Of a stretch of 64,000 nt of DNA, positions 59,064 to 64,000 are shown piece after piece. The position numbers and the translations under genes are program-made. The DNA comes from Embiotoca jacksoni (Eukaryota; Chordata; Actinopteri; Embiotocidae): contig JAKOON010000008.1 of the NCBI GenBank assembly GCA_022577435.1, positions 19,117,001-19,181,000 of the forward strand, read 5' to 3'. How positions within the stretch are numbered: position 1 is the stretch's first letter; every line of letters starts with the position of its first letter. The notes under the pieces were generated by a model. That model was given only the letters and a program-made list of their open reading frames with translations, did not search any database and was not told where the DNA came from.

Positions 59064-59069
59064 TTTATT
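59064..59069 (-). terminator. Candidate polyadenylation signal of cul4a
   Basis: TTTATT on the plus strand reads AATAAA on the minus strand. It is about 765 bases past the cul4a stop codon, a reasonable 3' UTR length. The 3' UTR includes two long poly-A runs on the plus strand (59365-59397 and 59404-59423). Confidence 0.5.
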
Positions 59070-59363
59070 CAGGTTCACTTTTTGCACTCTTACATAGAAT
59101 ACAATCTGATCTACAAAAACGTCAGCACATGACATTGGACATTTTGGTCAAAACGTACAAGATACCAAAAGTAATACCCGAATGGCTCGCCTGTATGTCA
59201 TGAAACTTCTGTGTCATCAGTGAACCCAACCCATCCGGCCCATCTCATCCTTCTCTTCTCTCGTCTTATCCTCAACAGCTGTTTCTCTGCCAAAACAAGC
59301 AACCGACCAATCAGGTGTACACTCAGCAGTTTATGCAGCCATTCAAAAGGAGAAAGTCTCGAA

Positions 59364-59364
<1 letters not shown>

Positions 59365-59399
<35 letters not shown>

Positions 59400-59423
59400 A
59401 CACAAAAAAAAAAAAAAAAAAAA
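59365..59423. repeat. Two adjacent homopolymer A runs (poly-T on the minus strand)
   Basis: Runs of about 33 and 20 A residues separated by TAACAC, in the presumed cul4a 3' UTR. Such runs are prone to length errors in assembly. Confidence 0.95.
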
Positions 59424-59833
59424 CTCAAGACAAACCAACTATAGTAGAAAATAAGTGACTTTAGAATGACATGGAGGGGAAAAAAAAACAAAAAAACAAT
59501 CCCAACAAAAACAGAGGAAAGTGCTAGTTATTTTCAGTTGTGTTTTGCATTAGCAGATTTGTAAGTCACATAAACCAACCATCAACAACCCGGGCCACTC
59601 CTCCAGCCCAATCTCAGAGTCCCACTAAAGATATCGCCGAACGGGAACAGCACAGCCAAGTCTCTCTCGTCTCTCTGGAGCTCTGTCTTCTGGACGCTGC
59701 GTCCAGGATTGTGGATGGAGGGAAAGATGTGCACCAGAGGAGAGTCGGGTGGCTGAGGGGCTGTCATCCTGTTTTTGGGGGGCCAGCTGTGCGCTTGCTG
59801 TGAGAAAAGCATGGCGGTGACAGCGGTGCCCCC

Positions 59834-63586
<3,753 letters not shown>

Positions 63587-64000
63587 CTGTGAAAAGAAAT
63601 GAGGAGAAAGTAATTAGTAAAAACTGAGTGAGAGGTATCTGAAAGCTGCAACAGATGTGTACATACACAAAGTCCTTCATGTAAACCTCTGAAGAAAATA
63701 TCTTCAATCTCACCTCCCGACCTTCTTGCGAGGCACATTTTCCAGTTTAAGTTTTGATCTTCATCAATTATTTGTTAAAAGCGCACGGAAAAGCTTTGAG
63801 GTCTCGTGTTTAAAACTACTGACAAAAAGATCCCCTTCAGACGTGTATCGATATAATCAATATATATCAATTGCACAGAAAAACACAATTTAATTAAACT
63901 TAAAATGCCATCCACCATCTGTCTCACTATGGTTCCAGAGTCTATGGGTATGCAGATACATTTCATTTCAGCTGTTTAGCTGCTGGACACAAGAAGTCCA
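63587..64000 (-). other. Intron of cul4a reaching the window edge
   Basis: Upstream of the exon at 63519-63586 no cullin exon was found before the end of the window. The preceding exon must lie further right. Confidence 0.7.

Overview
The window is a gene-dense piece of a vertebrate nuclear genome, almost certainly a ray-finned (teleost) fish. The evidence is short GT-AG introns, many (CA)n and (TA)n tracts, a Tc1-like transposon, fish-type dispersed repeats, and proteins that read as full orthologues of human ones with fish-like divergence. Exons were assembled by hand from splice sites, reading frame and remembered human family sequences. No alignment or transcript evidence was available.

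Layout, left to right. 1-4827: no coding exon recognised; it includes a GC-rich, promoter-like stretch. 4828-5977 (minus): first three coding exons of tmem255b, the rest not found. 7749-13739 (minus): complete grk1 (rhodopsin kinase, 7 exons, 563 codons). 16444-21511 (minus): complete tmco3 (13 coding exons, 674 codons). About 23.9-25.1 kb: GC-rich promoter region between the divergent genes tmco3 and dcun1d2. 25117-30206 (plus): dcun1d2 (7 exons, 259 codons), whose last intron holds a 1.63-kb Tc1-like element with one frameshift in its transposase. 34077-40391 (plus): adprhl1, a short form of 358 codons or a long form of 1058 codons depending on one splice choice. 43225-48838 (plus): grtp1 (8 exons, 351 codons). 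50574-57571 (minus): lamp1 (9 exons, 422 codons). 59834-63586 (minus): the last 12 exons of cul4a, which continues beyond the right edge.

Gene order and orientation match, in inverted form, human 13q34 (CUL4A, LAMP1, GRTP1, ADPRHL1, DCUN1D2, TMCO3, [TFDP1, ATP4B], GRK1, TMEM255B) as I recall it. The two bracketed genes are not seen between tmco3 and grk1. The genes do not form one pathway: photoreceptor kinase, cation/proton exchanger-like protein, neddylation co-factor, muscle pseudo-hydrolase, Rab-GAP, lysosomal membrane glycoprotein and ubiquitin-ligase scaffold. The one obvious link is that DCUN1D2 promotes neddylation of cullins, and CUL4A is a cullin.

No undescribed multi-gene system was found. 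The most informative points are the adprhl1 isoform switch, the gap where tfdp1 and atp4b are expected, two GC-AG introns, an ATG-only first coding exon, ZNF143/NRF1-type and CLEAR-type promoter motifs, and the well-preserved Tc1 inverted repeats.
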